A stretch of 64,000 nt of DNA from Kluyvera genomosp. 3 (GTDB taxonomy: Bacteria > Pseudomonadota > Gammaproteobacteria > Enterobacterales > Enterobacteriaceae): positions 3,628,645 through 3,692,644 of the forward strand of contig CP022114.1 in assembly GCA_002211745.1 (NCBI GenBank). The letters are read 5' to 3'. Shown piece by piece: positions 19,016 to 28,427 of this stretch. The notes below the pieces were generated by a model. That model ran no database searches, was not told where the DNA came from, and saw nothing but the letters and a program-made list of their open reading frames with translations. Within the stretch, counting starts at the first letter, position 1. The number at the start of each line of letters is the position of its first letter. Both the position numbers and the translations under genes were made by a program.

Positions 19016-20079
19016 AACAGGTTTGCGTGCTGGGTAACGGGCAGCTAGGCCGTATGCTGCGCCAGGCCGGTGAGCCGCTGGGTATCGCCGTCTGGCCGGT
19101 CGGTTTAGAAGCCGACCCTGCCGCCGTGCCGTTTCAGCAGAGTGTGATCACCGCTGAAATCGAGCGCTGGCCGGAAACCGCCCTCACTCGTGAGCTGGCG
19201 GAGCACACCGCGTTTGTGAACCGCGACGTTTTCCCGATTATTGCCGACCGTCTGACGCAAAAGCAGCTGTTCGATAAGCTCAATCTGGCAACCGCGCCGT
19301 GGCAACTGCTGGCCCGCGCCGATGAGTGGCCTGGCGTTTTTGACCGTCTGGGCGAGCTGGCGATCGTTAAGCGCCGCACCGGCGGCTACGATGGCCGCGG
19401 CCAGTGGCGTCTGCGCAAAGACGACACCGCACAGCTGCCGGACGAATGCTATGGCGAATGCATCGTTGAGCAGGGCATTAACTTCTCCGGCGAAGTGTCG
19501 CTGGTTGGCGCCCGAGCCCACGACGGCAGCACCGTATTCTATCCGCTGACGCATAACCTGCATCAGGACGGCATTCTGCGCATGAGCGTCGCCTTCCCGC
19601 AGGCCGACGCCCAGCAGCAGGCGCAGGCGGAAGCCATGCTCAGCGCCATTATGCAGGAGCTGAACTACGTTGGCGTGATGGCGATGGAGTGCTTCGTCAC
19701 CCCTGGCGGTCTGCTGATCAACGAGCTGGCGCCCCGCGTACACAACAGCGGCCACTGGACGCAAAACGGCGCGTCCATCAGCCAGTTCGAGCTGCATCTG
19801 CGCGCCATTACCGACCTGCCGCTGCCGCCGCCGGTGGTTAACAGCCCGTCGGTGATGGTTAACCTGATTGGCACCGACCTGAACTACGACTGGTTGAAGC
19901 TGCCGCTGGTGCACCTGCACTGGTACGACAAAGAGGTACGACCGGGCCGTAAAGTAGGCCATCTCAACCTCAACGACAGCGATACGGGCCGCCTGAGCGC
20001 GACGCTGGAAGCGCTGGTGCCGCTGCTGCCTGGCGAATACGCCAGCGGCATTGCCTGGGCGCAAACGCGTCTGAAATAG
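19012..20079 (+). CDS. purK: N5-carboxyaminoimidazole ribonucleotide synthetase
   Basis: ATP-grasp ligase that carboxylates AIR with bicarbonate to make N5-CAIR, the substrate of PurE. An intact 355 aa, the E. coli length. It begins [20 protein letters not shown]. The ATP-grasp core includes [15 protein letters not shown] and the metal-binding [23 protein letters not shown] 19012 overlaps the purE stop. It ends the purEK operon; a GC-rich hairpin follows. Confidence 0.97.
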   Translation: MKQVCVLGNGQLGRMLRQAGEPLGIAVWPVGLEADPAAVPFQQSVITAEIERWPETALTRELAEHTAFVNRDVFPIIADRLTQKQLFDKLNLATAPWQLLARADEWPGVFDRLGELAIVKRRTGGYDGRGQWRLRKDDTAQLPDECYGECIVEQGINFSGEVSLVGARAHDGSTVFYPLTHNLHQDGILRMSVAFPQADAQQQAQAEAMLSAIMQELNYVGVMAMECFVTPGGLLINELAPRVHNSGHWTQNGASISQFELHLRAITDLPLPPPVVNSPSVMVNLIGTDLNYDWLKLPLVHLHWYDKEVRPGRKVGHLNLNDSDTGRLSATLEALVPLLPGEYASGIAWAQTRLK

Positions 20080-20088
20080 GCCTTTCGT

Positions 20089-20117
20089 GCCGGGGAAAGT
20101 ATCTAACGCTTCCCGGC
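20089..20117 (+). terminator. Hairpin after purK, possible terminator
   Basis: GCCGGGGAAAG (20089-20099) pairs with CTTCCCGGC (20109-20117) ten bases after the purK stop. There is no T-run, so it may instead stabilise the mRNA 3' end. Confidence 0.4.
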
Positions 20118-20182
20118 CCCTCCTTGAAGCGTAAAATCCTGCCCTGACCGCCTTACCCCACTTTGTTAGAGAAGGATTGCCC

Positions 20183-21271
20183 ATGAAAAATGGGACGGAT
20201 TACTGCGCTATTCTGCGCGCAGAAACGCCCATCATTGACGTTCGCGCGCCGGTTGAGTTTGCACAGGGTGCGATGCCCGCCGCCGTCAACCTGCCGTTAA
20301 TGAACGATCAGGAACGCGCTGCCGTTGGTACCTGTTATAAACGTCAGGGACCGGAAGCCGCGCTGGCGCTGGGGCACGAACTGGTCTCCGGCGAAACGCG
20401 CCAGCAGCGCATAGCAGCGTGGCTGGAGGCCTGTCGCCAGGCGCCGCAGGGCTATCTGTGCTGCGCGCGCGGCGGGCAGCGTTCGCATATCACACAAAGC
20501 TGGATTAAGGCCGAAGGCATTGACTATCCGCTGATCGTCGGCGGCTACAAGGCGCTGCGCCAGGCGGCGATGCAGGCCACGGAAGAGCTGGTGCGCCACC
20601 CGATCGTGCTGATCGGCGGCTGCACCGGCAACGGTAAAACACCGCTGGTCCGCCAGCAGCCGCAGGGGATCGACCTTGAAGGGCTGGCGCATCATCGCGG
20701 TTCATCGTTTGGCCGCACGCTCGACGCGCAGTTTTCACAGGCCACCTTTGAGAACCATCTGGCTACGGCGCTGCTCAAAGGGGCACATCAACAGGAGCGC
20801 GTTCGCTGGGTGCTGGAAGATGAAGGCCGGATGATCGGCGCGAATCATCTGCCGGAATGTCTGCGGGATCGGATGGCCGAGTCGCCGATCGCGGTAGTGG
20901 AAGATCCGTTCGATCTGCGTCTTGAGCGCCTGCGTGAAGAGTATTTCACCCGCATGCATCACGATTTCCTCGCCGCCTATGGTGAGGAAAAGGGCTGGCT
21001 GGAGTACTGCGAATACCTGCATCACGGCCTGTTCGCCATTCGCCGTCGTCTGGGGTTACAGCGCTTTGCTGAACTGACGGCGACGCTCGACGACGCGCTG
21101 GCCGAACAGCAGCGCAGCGGCTCCACCGAGGCGCACTTCGCCTGGCTGGTGCCGCTGCTGAACGAGTATTACGACCCAATGTACCGCTATCAGCTAGAGA
21201 AAAAAGCCGACAAGATTGTCTTTCGCGGCACATCGGAAGCGGTCGTCCACTGGCTGGCTACGCACGCTTAA
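20183..21271 (+). CDS. selU: tRNA 2-selenouridine/geranyl-2-thiouridine synthase
   Basis: Converts 2-thiouridine at wobble position 34 of tRNAs through a geranylated intermediate to 2-selenouridine. The N-terminal rhodanese domain carries the active Cys in [12 protein letters not shown]. The C-terminal P-loop is [12 protein letters not shown] (Asn where E. coli has Ser), followed by [14 protein letters not shown]. It is intact, 362 aa from ATG 20183, preceded by a strong AGAGAAGGA. The stop overlaps that of the convergent transporter gene (shared TTAA at 21268-21271). Confidence 0.93.
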   Translation: MKNGTDYCAILRAETPIIDVRAPVEFAQGAMPAAVNLPLMNDQERAAVGTCYKRQGPEAALALGHELVSGETRQQRIAAWLEACRQAPQGYLCCARGGQRSHITQSWIKAEGIDYPLIVGGYKALRQAAMQATEELVRHPIVLIGGCTGNGKTPLVRQQPQGIDLEGLAHHRGSSFGRTLDAQFSQATFENHLATALLKGAHQQERVRWVLEDEGRMIGANHLPECLRDRMAESPIAVVEDPFDLRLERLREEYFTRMHHDFLAAYGEEKGWLEYCEYLHHGLFAIRRRLGLQRFAELTATLDDALAEQQRSGSTEAHFAWLVPLLNEYYDPMYRYQLEKKADKIVFRGTSEAVVHWLATHA

Positions 21272-22235
21272 GCTTTAAATAGCCAGCAGGCCGCAAAGTG
21301 ACGCGGCGCGATCTCCTGCATTGGCGGCTCCTGCTGCTGGCACTGCGGCATGACATGCGGGCAGCGGCTGCAAAATCGGCAGCCGCGAATGTCCGCCGTC
21401 GGGCTCGGAAGCTCGCCCTTCAGCCCGCCTTCCTCCAGTTGTTTTACCCGTGGATCAGGCACCGGAACCGACGCCAGTAGCGCCTGAGTATACGGGTGCG
21501 CGGGCCGCTGATACAGTTCTCCGGCAGGCGCGACTTCGACCAGTTTGCCGAGATACATCACCCGATGCGGCTGGAAATATGCCGCACCATCGACAGATCG
21601 TGGGCTATGAACAGATAGGTCAGCCCAGCTCCTGCTGGAGATCCTGTAGGATGTTGACCACCTGCGCCTGTACCGATACGTCCAGCGCCGACAGCGGTTC
21701 GTCGCACAACACAAACTCCGGATTCACCGACAACGCGCGGGCAATGCTGATACGCTGGCGCTGGCCGCCGCTAAACTCATGCGGGAAGCGCGTCAGATGC
21801 TCGGATTTCAGGCCGACTTTGTCGAGCATTTCCGCCGCGCGTTCACGCTGGGTCTGCGCATCATAGCCATGAATCTTCATCGGCTCCGCCACCAGTTGCT
21901 GCACCGTCATGCCGGGGTTCAGCGACGACCACGGGTCCTGAAATATCGCCTGCATCCGGCGGCGTAGCGGCTTAAGGGTTTTCTCCGACGCCTGGGCAAT
22001 CTCCTGCCCGGCAAAGGCAATGTCGCCGGAAGTAATGTCGAACAGGCGTAAAATGGCGCGTCCCACCGTCGATTTGCCGCAGCCGGACTCCCCCACCAGG
22101 CCGAATGTCTCCCCGGCTGAATATCAAAGCTGACGCCATCCACCGCTTTCACCAGCCGTTTGGGCCTAACAACCCGCCGTTCAGCGCATAGTGTTTACGT
22201 ACCTCGCGCAGACGAATTAACGGTAACTCGCTCAT
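21268..22235 (-). CDS. Peptide-type ABC transporter ATPase, second (DppF/OppF-like)
   Basis: Last gene of the operon. It has Walker [10 protein letters not shown], signature FSGGQRQR, Walker [13 protein letters not shown] and the C-terminal cysteine module [15 protein letters not shown] typical of oligopeptide transporter ATPases. Four bases are missing (near 22162, 22118, 21625 and 21563), each in a G/C run; repair gives one protein from [18 protein letters not shown] to ACWLFKA, about 323 aa. ATG 22235 overlaps the upstream TGA. Energises uptake with its paired ATPase. Confidence 0.85.
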
Positions 22236-23205
22236 GCCGATGCCTCCTGTTCCAGCCATAACCAACATGCCACTCGATGCCCCTCACCGCAGGAATAAAA
22301 CGCGGCGGACGCGCGCACTGCGGCCGACGATGCGCGCAACGCTCGGCAAACGGGCAGCCCGGCGGCGGTTTAACAGACCGGGCGGGAGCCTTCAATGGGC
22401 GATAGCCGATGCTCCGGGTCGTCGGCACGCGGTAAAGAGGCCAGCAGCCCTTGTGTATAGGGATGCGCCGGGCGCAGGAAGATATCTTCAACCTTCCCCT
22501 CTTCCATGACCTGCCCGCCGTACATCACCACCACGCGGCTGCACATTTGCGCCACCACGCCAAGGTCGTGGGTAATCAGCAAGATAGCGGTCTGCGTCTG
22601 TTGCTGTAGCGACTTCAGCAGCCGCAGAATTTGCGCCTGGATGGTCACATCCAGCGCGGTGGTGGGCTCATCGGCAATCAACAGCTGCGGGTGACAGGAG
22701 AGCGCGATGGCAATCATCACGCGCTGGCGCATCCCACCGCTGAACTCATGCGGATACTGTTCAAAGCGTCGCGCCGCATCGGCGATACCGACGCTATCGA
22801 GCATCGCCAGCGCTTTCGCTTTTGCCGCCGGCGGTCCAGCCCCTGATTGCGCATCAGAATTTCGCTCATCTGACGGCCAATGGTCAGCACCGGATTCAGC
22901 GCCGTCATCGGGTCCTGGAAAATCATCGCAATCTCACTGCCGCGAATCCGCCGCATCTGCTGCGGCTTTTTCTCCGCCAGGTCATCGCCGCGAAAGCGAA
23001 TGCTGCCGCCGGTAATTTTGCCGTTATTGCCCAGCAGCTGGAGAATCGACTTACAGGTAACGCTCTTACCGCATCCGGATTCTCCGACAATGCCGACCAG
23101 TTCCCCGGCGTTCAACGAAAAACTGACGCCACGCACCGCGTGTACTTCACCCTCGCGGGTGAAGAAAGAAGTGTGCAGGTTGGTAATATCCAGCAGATTA
23201 CTCAT
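22232..23205 (-). CDS. Peptide-type ABC transporter ATPase, first (DppD/OppD-like)
   Basis: It shows [14 protein letters not shown] (Walker A), FSGGMRQR (signature), [12 protein letters not shown] (Walker B), the switch His in [11 protein letters not shown], and a C-terminal [15 protein letters not shown] module. Bases are missing near 22829, 22380 and 22291; repair ends the protein at ...[12 protein letters not shown] with a TGA that overlaps the next ATG. ATG 23205 ([15 protein letters not shown]) lies inside the end of the permease gene upstream, so translation is coupled. About 325 aa. Confidence 0.86.
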
Positions 23206-24043
23206 CGCGGTTGGCTCCCGGTTCAAAGGCGGTACGGAAAACGTCGCCCAGCACGTTAAAGCTGAACACGGTCAGCAGAATCAGAATCCCCGGGAACATC
23301 GCCAGCCAGGATGCTTCGCCAATATACGACTGCGCATTGTTCAGCATGCTGCCCCATGATGCCGCGGGCTGCTGTACGCCGAGGCCAAGGAAGCTCAGCG
23401 TCGACTCCATCAGGATTGCCGAAGCGATGTTTAGCGTGGCGGCCACAATAATTGTCGGCAGCACGCCGGGAATAATATGGCGGGCAATAATGCGCAGCGG
23501 ATGTTCGCCGGAAGCGCGCGCATAGAGGACATATTCACGCTCCTTAATCGACAGCGTTTCCGCCCTTACCAGACGCGACATGTTCATCCACGTCAGCAGG
23601 CTGATAATCAGAATGATGTTGTCCACGCCCGGCTTCAGATAGGCGTTCAGCACCAGCAGCAGGAAGAAAGCGGGAATCGCCATCAGGATATCGACGGCGC
23701 GCATCAACAAATTATCCAGCCAGCCGCCAAAGTAGCCGCTTATCGTGCCCACCAGCGTGCCAATCAGCGTGGAAAACAGCATCGCCAGGAAGCCGACCAG
23801 CAGGGAAATTCGCCCGCCCCACAGCGCGCGGGTAAAATAGTCGCGGCCATATTCATCGGTGCCAAACCAATGGCTGGCATCGGGTGGCAGCATCCGCGAG
23901 GCCAGTGACATCTGATCCGGGTCGTAAGGGGTCAATCCCGCGCACAGCGCCGCGAGAATAAAAATAAACAGTACCAGCAGCGAAAACTGCGCCGGGCGGT
24001 TGCGGCGAAGCTGATGGCGTACGTTTTGCCAGCGTCTGGTCAT
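23198..24043 (-). CDS. Peptide-type ABC transporter permease (DppC/OppC-like)
   Basis: An intact inner-membrane permease of 281 aa from ATG 24043 (MTRRWQNVRHQLRRNRPAQ). It has the DppC N-terminal pattern (one helix, then HWFGTDEYGRDYFTRALWG) and the EAA-type loop SGEHPLRIIARHIIPG that contacts the ATPases, with five or six helices in all. It lies five bases downstream of the partner permease and overlaps the first ATPase gene. Confidence 0.9.
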   Translation of the reverse strand: MTRRWQNVRHQLRRNRPAQFSLLVLFIFILAALCAGLTPYDPDQMSLASRMLPPDASHWFGTDEYGRDYFTRALWGGRISLLVGFLAMLFSTLIGTLVGTISGYFGGWLDNLLMRAVDILMAIPAFFLLLVLNAYLKPGVDNIILIISLLTWMNMSRLVRAETLSIKEREYVLYARASGEHPLRIIARHIIPGVLPTIIVAATLNIASAILMESTLSFLGLGVQQPAASWGSMLNNAQSYIGEASWLAMFPGILILLTVFSFNVLGDVFRTAFEPGANRDE

Positions 24044-24048
24044 CGTGG

Positions 24049-24991
24049 CTACCTCAATGTACGAATGCGGGGATCGGCGAAGCGATACAGCAGATCGGCC
24101 AGCAGGTTGCCAACGATCAGCATCAGTGACGACAGCAGAATAATCGCCATGATCAGCGGGTAGTCCAGCGAGGTGATCGCCTGGATCCCGAGCAGCCCCA
24201 TCCCCGGCCACGAGAAGACGCTCTCGGTGACATAGGCCCCCACCACCAGCTCGCCAAACGACAGGCCAAACAGCGTAATCACCGGCAGCAGCACGTTTTT
24301 CAGCACATGACGGAACAGAATAGTGCGGTAGGTCGCCCCATAGGCGAGCTGCGTTTGCACGTAATCCGCCGAGAGCTGGCTAATGGTGTTGGAGCGTACG
24401 TAACGAACGTAAGTCGAGAGGTTGTAAAAAGTCAGCGCAATGCACGGCAACACGCCGTGGCGCGCCACGTCCAGCCAGCTGTCCTCAATGCCGATTGTGC
24501 GCATCCCCATACTGGGAAACCAGTTGAGCTGGACGGCAAACACGGTAATCAGCAGGATACCAAACCAGAAAATGGGTACCGAAATGCCGATATAGGCAAA
24601 CAGGTTCAGCACGTAGTCCAGCCAGCGGTGCTTAAATGCCCGGCCAGCAGACCCAGCGGCACCGCCAGGACGATAGCCAACAAAAGCGATGCGCCCATCA
24701 GCCCAAGGGTGGCGGGGATACGTTCAACGATCATCTCCAGCACCGGGCGATGGTATATCAGCGAATAGCCCAGATCGCCACGCAGGATATTTTTCAGCCA
24801 GATGAGATACTGGGTGACCAGCGGTTTATCCAGCCCCAGGCTGTGGCGGATATGCGCAATGTCTTCCGGCGACATGCGCGGCGTTATGTAGGCCGCAACC
24901 GGGTCACCGGGGCGAGTTTGACCAGCAAAAACGCCACCAGCGAGATAAAGAAAAGCATCGGCAGCAGCTGCAGCAGCCGACGAGTCAACAT
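24049..24991 (-). CDS. Peptide-type ABC transporter permease (DppB/OppB-like)
   Basis: First permease of the operon. Bases are missing near 24915 (C/G run) and 24637 (A run); repair gives 314 aa. It starts MLTRRLLQLLPMLFFISL; a GTG three codons upstream is also in frame. Typical features: the LAPGDPV motif after the first helix, HIRHSLGLDKPL, GDLGYSL, and the EAA loop GATYRTILFRHVLKN. Forms the membrane channel with the DppC-like subunit. Confidence 0.87.
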
Positions 24992-25014
24992 AGTGTTCAC
25001 GACATTCCCTTCAC

Positions 25015-25036
25015 AAAAAGCCCCGCAAGCGGGGCT
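25015..25036 (-). terminator. Terminator/attenuator between binding-protein and permease genes
   Basis: On the minus strand AGCCCCGC-TTGC-style stem (25036-25029 with 25026-25019) is perfect over 8 bp and followed by TTTTT. It sits 8 bases after the binding-protein stop and 24 before the permease start. Partial termination here would give more binding protein than permease, as is common in such operons. Confidence 0.8.
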
Positions 25037-25044
25037 AAAAATAC

Positions 25045-26636
25045 TTATTTTTGATAGAGCTTCGATAAATCCTGGAACATATAAACCGGCTTCGGCTCTG
25101 CTTCCTGAGTGCCGCCGAAACGTTTATCAACCGCCACCACCGCGTTGGTGTAGGCAATCGGATAGTAGGTCATGTCCGTCGCCACCACCTGCTGGATTTG
25201 CTTATAGATTTCACCGCGTTTGGCGCTATCGGTTTCAATGGCGCCTTTATCCCACAGGGCATCGAACTGTGGATTTTTATAGTGCGCGTAGTTGTAGGCT
25301 TCGTTGCTCATAAACAGCGATTTGTAGCCATCCGGCTCGGCACCCATGATGTAACCGCCCAGGCTCAGTTCGTAGGCGGTGTTGTTCATGTCCAGGCTGC
25401 GCTGGGACATGGCGTTGGCGTCCAGCGGCATCAGCTCGACGTTGATCCCCAGCGCTTTCAGCTGCTGCTGGATATACAGCCCATGCTCTCCTGGGTTTTA
25501 TTGGTGTTGATATAGGCTAAACGCAGCTTCAGGTCGTTCGGCGCGCCGGACGCTTTCAGCAGCGCTTTCGCTTTATCCAGATCGTAAGCGTACTGATCCA
25601 CATCATCAGAATGGTACAGCGTGTCCGGCGTCAGGAATGAAGTTGCCGGTTTCGCGTAGTCCAGCGACGTGAAGGCCGTCGTCACCAGATCGTTTTTGTT
25701 GATGGCATAGGCAATGGCCTGGCGCAGGGCTTTGCTCTGCATCGCCGGTACGTTCTGGTTAAAGGTCATGTAAGCCAGACGCCCTTCCGGGTAAACCACG
25801 AAGTTAAATTTATCGGTTTTTTGCAGGCGGGTGACGTCCTGCGGGTCGACCATCTTCAGGTTTATCTCGCCGTTTTGCAGCGCAAGGTTTGCCGAATTGC
25901 TGTCTTTCGCAAAGCGATAGGTCACCGAATCGAGCTTCGCTTTGCCGTTCCAGTAGTCGTCAAAGCGGGTGAGCGCATAGTACTGACCCGCGCGGTACTC
26001 TTTGAATTTGAACGGCCCGGAGCCTACCGGGGCATCGTTTTTCGCGCTTTTTTCCAGATCGCTTTCGTTAGCGAACACGTGCTGCGGGATCGGGTAGATC
26101 TGCACCAGCGTGCCAACAAACGCGGCGCTAACCTGCGGCAAGGTAAATTTCACCGTTAAATCATCGACCTTGCTCACCTGCACCGGCTTGCCGCCGAACA
26201 TAAACATACTGCGGAAGAAGCTATGCTGCTTTTCATCCAGCAGTTTGTTGAAGGTGAAGACCACGTCGTCGGCGGTGATCGGCTGACCGTCCTGCCATTT
26301 CAGGTTAGGCTTGAGCTTCAGGGTATAGCTGAGGTTATCGGCGGAAGGCTCAAGGCTTTCAGCCAGGCCCCACTCGACTTTCCCGTCGTTGTAGCTGTAG
26401 AGCGGAGCGTACAGCGCCTGCATAATGGTGAGGGTCGTGCGATCGCTGGCATAAATCGGGTTCACCGCCAGCGGATCGCCGCTGGTAATACCGATAATCA
26501 GCGAACCGCCCTCTTTCGGCGCGCTGTCGCTGCTGGCCGCGGGAGCCGCGGCGGTTTCTTTATTTTTTGCATCATCACAGCCGCTTAAACCCAACGCGAG
26601 TGAAATTAACGCCGCGGGAACAAATAAATTACGCAT
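25045..26636 (-). CDS. Peptide/nickel-type ABC transporter substrate-binding lipoprotein
   Basis: An SBP family 5 protein (DppA/OppA class), about 530 aa after one base is restored near 25483. The N terminus is a lipoprotein signal with lipobox LSGC (Cys 20), so it is membrane-anchored rather than freely periplasmic. Family motifs include LAESLEPSADNLSYTLKLKP, WQDGQPITADDVVFTF, GSGPFKF and RQAIAYAINK. ATG 26636 is preceded by AGGAG. Substrate unknown: peptides are most likely; nickel, heme or other ligands are possible. Confidence 0.87.
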
Positions 26637-27019
26637 ACCTCATTAACTCCTTACCCTTAAATTTTTAATTCTTTCAAAGAAATAAATAACTGGACTGGCG
26701 CATTTAAGATATTTCACAAGCTTTTCATTACGCAGGATTTTATTTGCATCCCGTTTTATTTTTAACGCGCTATATTTGCCCGTACAATCATTGCCAGGCA
26801 ATTGAATTCTATTCACTTTGCCAATCTGTTCACAATTCCAACAGCATGAAAATAAAGCCAGCATTATCAAGAATATAATTCCGGTAAGAGCCATTAAAAA
26901 CGAATAAAAACAGGAAAATGAACGTTGGGATTATAACCAGCTGATGTGTAACAAAAAGGCGGGAAGCGCGGCGGGAGTTAGATGTTATTTAACTAAGGAA
27001 AGACAAAAATAAACTAAGC
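26637..27019 (-). other. AT-rich intergenic region upstream of the transporter operon
   Basis: About 380 bp between the porin terminator and the transporter operon. It should hold the operon promoter; the sequence is too AT-rich for me to single out one -35/-10 pair. An 83-codon minus-strand frame (26894-26643) with a hydrophobic N terminus ends seven bases before the binding-protein ATG but has no Shine-Dalgarno and odd composition, so I do not call it a gene. Confidence 0.4.
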
Positions 27020-27021
27020 AA

Positions 27022-27043
27022 AGGGCGGCAAGGCCGCCCTTTT
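27022..27043 (-). terminator. Terminator of the porin gene
   Basis: A perfect 8-bp stem AGGGCGGC/GCCGCCCT (27022-27029, 27033-27040) lies just after the porin stop, with short T-runs on both sides. Confidence 0.7.
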
Positions 27044-27048
27044 GACGA

Positions 27049-28191
27049 TTAGAAATCGTAACGCAGACGGACCAGGTTCATGTCGCCCAGATCGTCGGTG
27101 CTGGAGGTAAACACGTGTTCGTAGTCGACACGGAAACCGTAATCCAGTTGGAAGCTGATACCCACGCCGTTATCGATGCGCTGGTAGTTGCGGCCATTCA
27201 CGTATTCAATACGGTCACCCATAAAGTAGGGCTGAACGGATTTAAGCGCGTACTGGCCCACCGGGATTTTGTAGCCCGCGAAGTATTCAATACCCCACGC
27301 ATCGCCCGCGAAGTAATCGTGAACGGAGGATTTTTTGGTGGTCATAAAGTTCTGATACCAGCCGCCGCCAACGGAGAACGTCCAGTTATCCGGCGTCCAG
27401 CTCAGCGCCGTACCCACGATGTTCTGATCGTAAGTTTTACCGTCGTTGTTGTAGGTGGTATTCATATCCGCACGGGTATAGTTCCATGCCGTACCCCAGG
27501 AGAGGTCGTCGGTGATATGGTAATCCACACCCAGTGAACCGCCGCCTTTACGTTTGTACAGCAGACCGTTGTTGAGGTTCAAATCATCGCTGAACAGGTA
27601 AGAGGCGTAGAGATCAACATCTCCTACCGTTTTCTTATACTTCAGTGATTTACGGGTACGATAAGAACCATCGTAGTCGCCGTTGATACCGTTACCCGGC
27701 GCCTGACCAATCATGTCATAGTCCCAGATATCGGTTTTCGCACCAACCACATCGTAGTAGATGCTGTTTTGTTGACCGAAGGTCAGCGTACCCCAGGTAT
27801 CGCTCTTCAAGCCGGTGTAGAGCATACGACGAGTCGTGTCGTTGGCGCCTTCAGCGTAGTGGTTATCCCAGTCGAAGACCGCCGGAATGTTCACGCCCAG
27901 TTCGTAGTAGCTGATCCAGCTAATGTCATCGAACAGGTAGTAATCCGCGGCGAAGCGGAAACGCGTGCCGCCGTCGAAACCGTTACGTTTGTAAGAGCCT
28001 TTGTCACCATCGCCGGTCATCATGTTGAACTGCGGACGAATACTCCCGCCCACGGTGAAGTTCAGACGGCTAAGCGGGTTCCCGGCCTGCGGATCCTGCT
28101 TGAGCAGGGTAATTTCAGCCTGGGATGCGAAAGACGTTAAAGCCACTGCAGCACCGATCGATAACGCCAGTGCTTTCATTTTTATAGTCAT
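27049..28191 (-). CDS. Outer-membrane porin, Gram-negative porin superfamily
   Basis: An intact 380 aa. A cleavable signal peptide (MKALALSIGAAVALTSFASQA, about residues 5-25) is followed by alternating beta-strand sequence with many Tyr/Trp/Gly turns and a C-terminal Phe (LVRLRYDF), the outer-membrane assembly signal. The motif LKSDTWGTLTFGQQNSIYYD resembles the porin loop-3 entry region. Start ATG 28191 with AGGAAA. It is not one of the common OmpC/OmpF proteins. It lies beside and in the same orientation as the peptide transporter, which suggests, without proof, a shared nutrient-uptake role. Confidence 0.8.
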   Translation of the reverse strand: MTIKMKALALSIGAAVALTSFASQAEITLLKQDPQAGNPLSRLNFTVGGSIRPQFNMMTGDGDKGSYKRNGFDGGTRFRFAADYYLFDDISWISYYELGVNIPAVFDWDNHYAEGANDTTRRMLYTGLKSDTWGTLTFGQQNSIYYDVVGAKTDIWDYDMIGQAPGNGINGDYDGSYRTRKSLKYKKTVGDVDLYASYLFSDDLNLNNGLLYKRKGGGSLGVDYHITDDLSWGTAWNYTRADMNTTYNNDGKTYDQNIVGTALSWTPDNWTFSVGGGWYQNFMTTKKSSVHDYFAGDAWGIEYFAGYKIPVGQYALKSVQPYFMGDRIEYVNGRNYQRIDNGVGISFQLDYGFRVDYEHVFTSSTDDLGDMNLVRLRYDF

Positions 28192-28382
28192 TATTTTTCC
28201 TTGATAGATTTATAGCCAACTATCTGGCTAACAAATATTATCGTTTATTAATAAATTCTACCTCGCTGATTTTTAATGAAACGTGCGCTTTAGGTTTCCA
28301 GAATTACCGAAAGGTGCCGTAAAACAGGCAACATGATGAAAGGATCAGCGATTTCGACGAGAAGCGAGGAAGCGTGATGGCG

Positions 28383-28415
28383 GTTACCCGGCATTGCAGT
28401 GCTCCGCCGGGTAAC
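28383..28415 (-). terminator. Perfect 10-bp hairpin after ybbP
   Basis: GTTACCCGGC (28383-28392) pairs with GCCGGGTAAC (28406-28415), 13 bases after the ybbP stop. No clear T-run; a terminator or mRNA 3'-end stabiliser. The remaining 28192-28382 is AT-rich porin promoter DNA. Confidence 0.5.
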
Positions 28416-28427
28416 GTCAGGACAGAA

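Noticed and set aside
19105-20184. 359-codon antisense frame over purK
   Set aside because: Shadow of intact purK; Arg/His/Ala-rich composition, no Shine-Dalgarno, and no recognisable motif.
26643-26894. 83-codon frame just upstream of the binding-protein gene
   Set aside because: No Shine-Dalgarno, AT-rich intergenic composition, no recognised relatives; kept only as a note in the intergenic entry.
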